Shown piece by piece: positions 62,717 to 64,000 of a DNA stretch of 64,000 nt. The stretch is from Trissonchulus latispiculum (Eukaryota; Nematoda; Enoplea; Enoplida; Ironidae), in contig JASAND010007789.1 of the NCBI GenBank assembly GCA_030248195.1, forward strand, positions 56,970 to 120,969. Direction: 5' to 3'. Under the pieces are notes generated by a model. The model saw nothing but the letters and a program-made list of their open reading frames with translations, had not been told where the DNA came from and made no database searches. Both the position numbers and the translations under genes were made by a program. Within the stretch, counting starts at the first letter, position 1, and each line of letters opens with the position of its first letter.

Positions 62717-63545
62717 AAGGGGGCACTCCCCATCACATTTCGGGAGGTTTTCGAATTTTCGAAGTTAACCCTCCCCCAACCAAAAGTTCCGGTGACATTA
62801 TGCACGTTTTTCTGCCAATAATCGCAAAAATTACGTAAAAATAAAAACTAGAAACTCTTCGCTGACAATTTTTACTCCCTCCCCCAATGGATGTCCCCCT
62901 CAAAGTTTTGGGGGAGGGCTGAAAAAGGCTGGGGAGCTACCCACCCCCCAACCCCCCACCCGCCTCCGCCTTACACCTATGCATAGTTTTCACCAGGGGG
63001 GGGGGTACCACCGCCCCCAACATGTTCGACCAACACCGTTACCCCCTCCCCAGATTTTACCTCCGAGCACTTTTTGGGACCTTGTTACACCCATAGGTGT
63101 ACCACCTGTTTGGGTTGGGGGGGGGAGTAAAAAGTCCAAATCTGGCTTGGGGGGAGTCTCAAAAATCTGAAATTTTCAAATAAAACTGTACCCAAACTGT
63201 ACCCAAATTTTTTTCAGCTAAAAAGTTGAAGGGGGCACTCCCCATCACATTTCGGGAGTTTTTCGAATTTTCGAAGTTAACCCTCCCCCAACCAAAAGTT
63301 CCGGTGACATTATGCACGTTTTTCTGCCAATAATCGCAAAAATTACGTAAAAATAAAAACTAGAAACTCTTCGCTGACAATTTTTACTCCCTCCCCCAAT
63401 GGATGTCCCCCCCCCCAAAGTTTTGGGGGAGGGCTGAAAAAGGCTGGGGAGCTACCCACCCCCCAACCCCCCACCCGCCTCCGCCTTACACCTATGCATA
63501 GTTTTCACCAGGGGGGGGGGGGTACCACCGCCCCCAACATGTTCG
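62717..63545 (+). repeat. Tandem duplication, ~512-bp period
   Basis: 62717-63030 and 63230-63545 are nearly identical (AAGGGGGCACTCCCCATCAC to CCCCCAACATGTTCGA). The second copy differs mainly in C- and G-run length. The block between (63031-63229) matches the complement of 49625-49722. Confidence 0.9.
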
Positions 63546-64000
63546 AAATTTGCCAAATTATTAGAAAACGTAAAGCCATACATTAGCTAACATTTGTGAA
63601 AACATTTACCAATGGCCCTTTACACCGTATTTGTTGCAGAAATAAACAGAAGTAATTACGTAAAGCCAAGTAAAAAAGAGAAAAAGAAGAAAAACAAAAC
63701 AACTTAAAAAGAAGCTTAGACAAAAATATAACAGTAAATACCAAAAATTATCACAAAATATGAGTTCCCTAGAAGTTTCCAGTTTCCGAAAAGAAAAAAA
63801 ACAAAGAATGAAACAAAAACAAAAACAAGGTGAAATTCCCGTTTTCTTGGTTTTCTAGTGCATCTGCTAATAATAAAAAGAGCTAATAATAAGAATAAAC
63901 CACAGAAAAACGACCGAAAAGAGAATTAGAAAAAAAAGAAAAAAGGTGACACACCAATTGACGAAAGAAATGAGCAGGTGACACACCAAATGTTCGCCAA
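63546..64000. other. A-rich sequence, window edge
   Basis: Dominated by AAAAAGAGAAAAAGAAG-type sequence. GGTGACACACCAA occurs twice near 63946 and 63978; its complement ends the repeat at 32210. No gene is recognised. Confidence 0.45.

Overview
The window is repeat-rich DNA from an animal, most likely a non-vertebrate. The evidence is spliceosomal genes with GT-AG introns, metazoan extracellular modules (LDL-receptor class A, a scavenger-receptor-like region, trypsin-fold protease, Reeler), tRNA-derived SINEs and many DNA transposons. The sequence does not settle the phylum; a sponge, cnidarian or tunicate is possible. There is no sign of bacterial, organellar or viral DNA.

1-21.4 kb (+ strand): one large mosaic serine-protease gene, open at its 5' end. 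At least 17 exons join with consistent codon phase: LDLa modules (phase 1-1 exons), a helical glycosylated stalk, more divergent LDLa modules, a split SRCR-like module, then a chymotrypsin-fold (S1) domain whose His, Asp and Ser lie on three different exons. The order matches the type II transmembrane serine protease plan, but no membrane segment lies in the window. Introns are loaded with transposons, many still showing exact target-site duplications (TSDs). One hAT-type element landed on a 5' splice site and duplicated it.

21.4-27.4 kb: MITEs and a 5-kb hAT relic (22418-27420) that keeps the C-terminal dimerisation segment of its transposase. 27.8-29.5 kb (- strand): a secreted Reeler-domain gene, two exons seen, 3' end not found. 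30-42 kb: mostly unrecognised, with a degenerate tandem repeat (32.8-35.7 kb), two exons of a probable nuclear protein (- strand, 36.86-37.32 kb) and an LTR-like segment (41.25 kb).

42-64 kb: almost entirely repeats. Three copies of a composite element carry a ~145-bp minisatellite, a ~162-bp minisatellite and a terminal hairpin, broken up by nested insertions. A 1.2-kb dispersed repeat occurs twice, a 1.1-kb GTCAAG-ended element twice in opposite orientation with reciprocal empty sites, and a ~270-bp hAT MITE twice with exact 8-bp TSDs; there is also a tRNA-derived SINE with a 12-bp TSD.

The main result is the protease gene and how mobile DNA has reshaped it. The hAT elements here carry inverted subterminal arrays of one hexamer, with different hexamers in different families, and have hit splice sites and possibly an exon. 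Most open frames beyond 42 kb are by-products of repeats.
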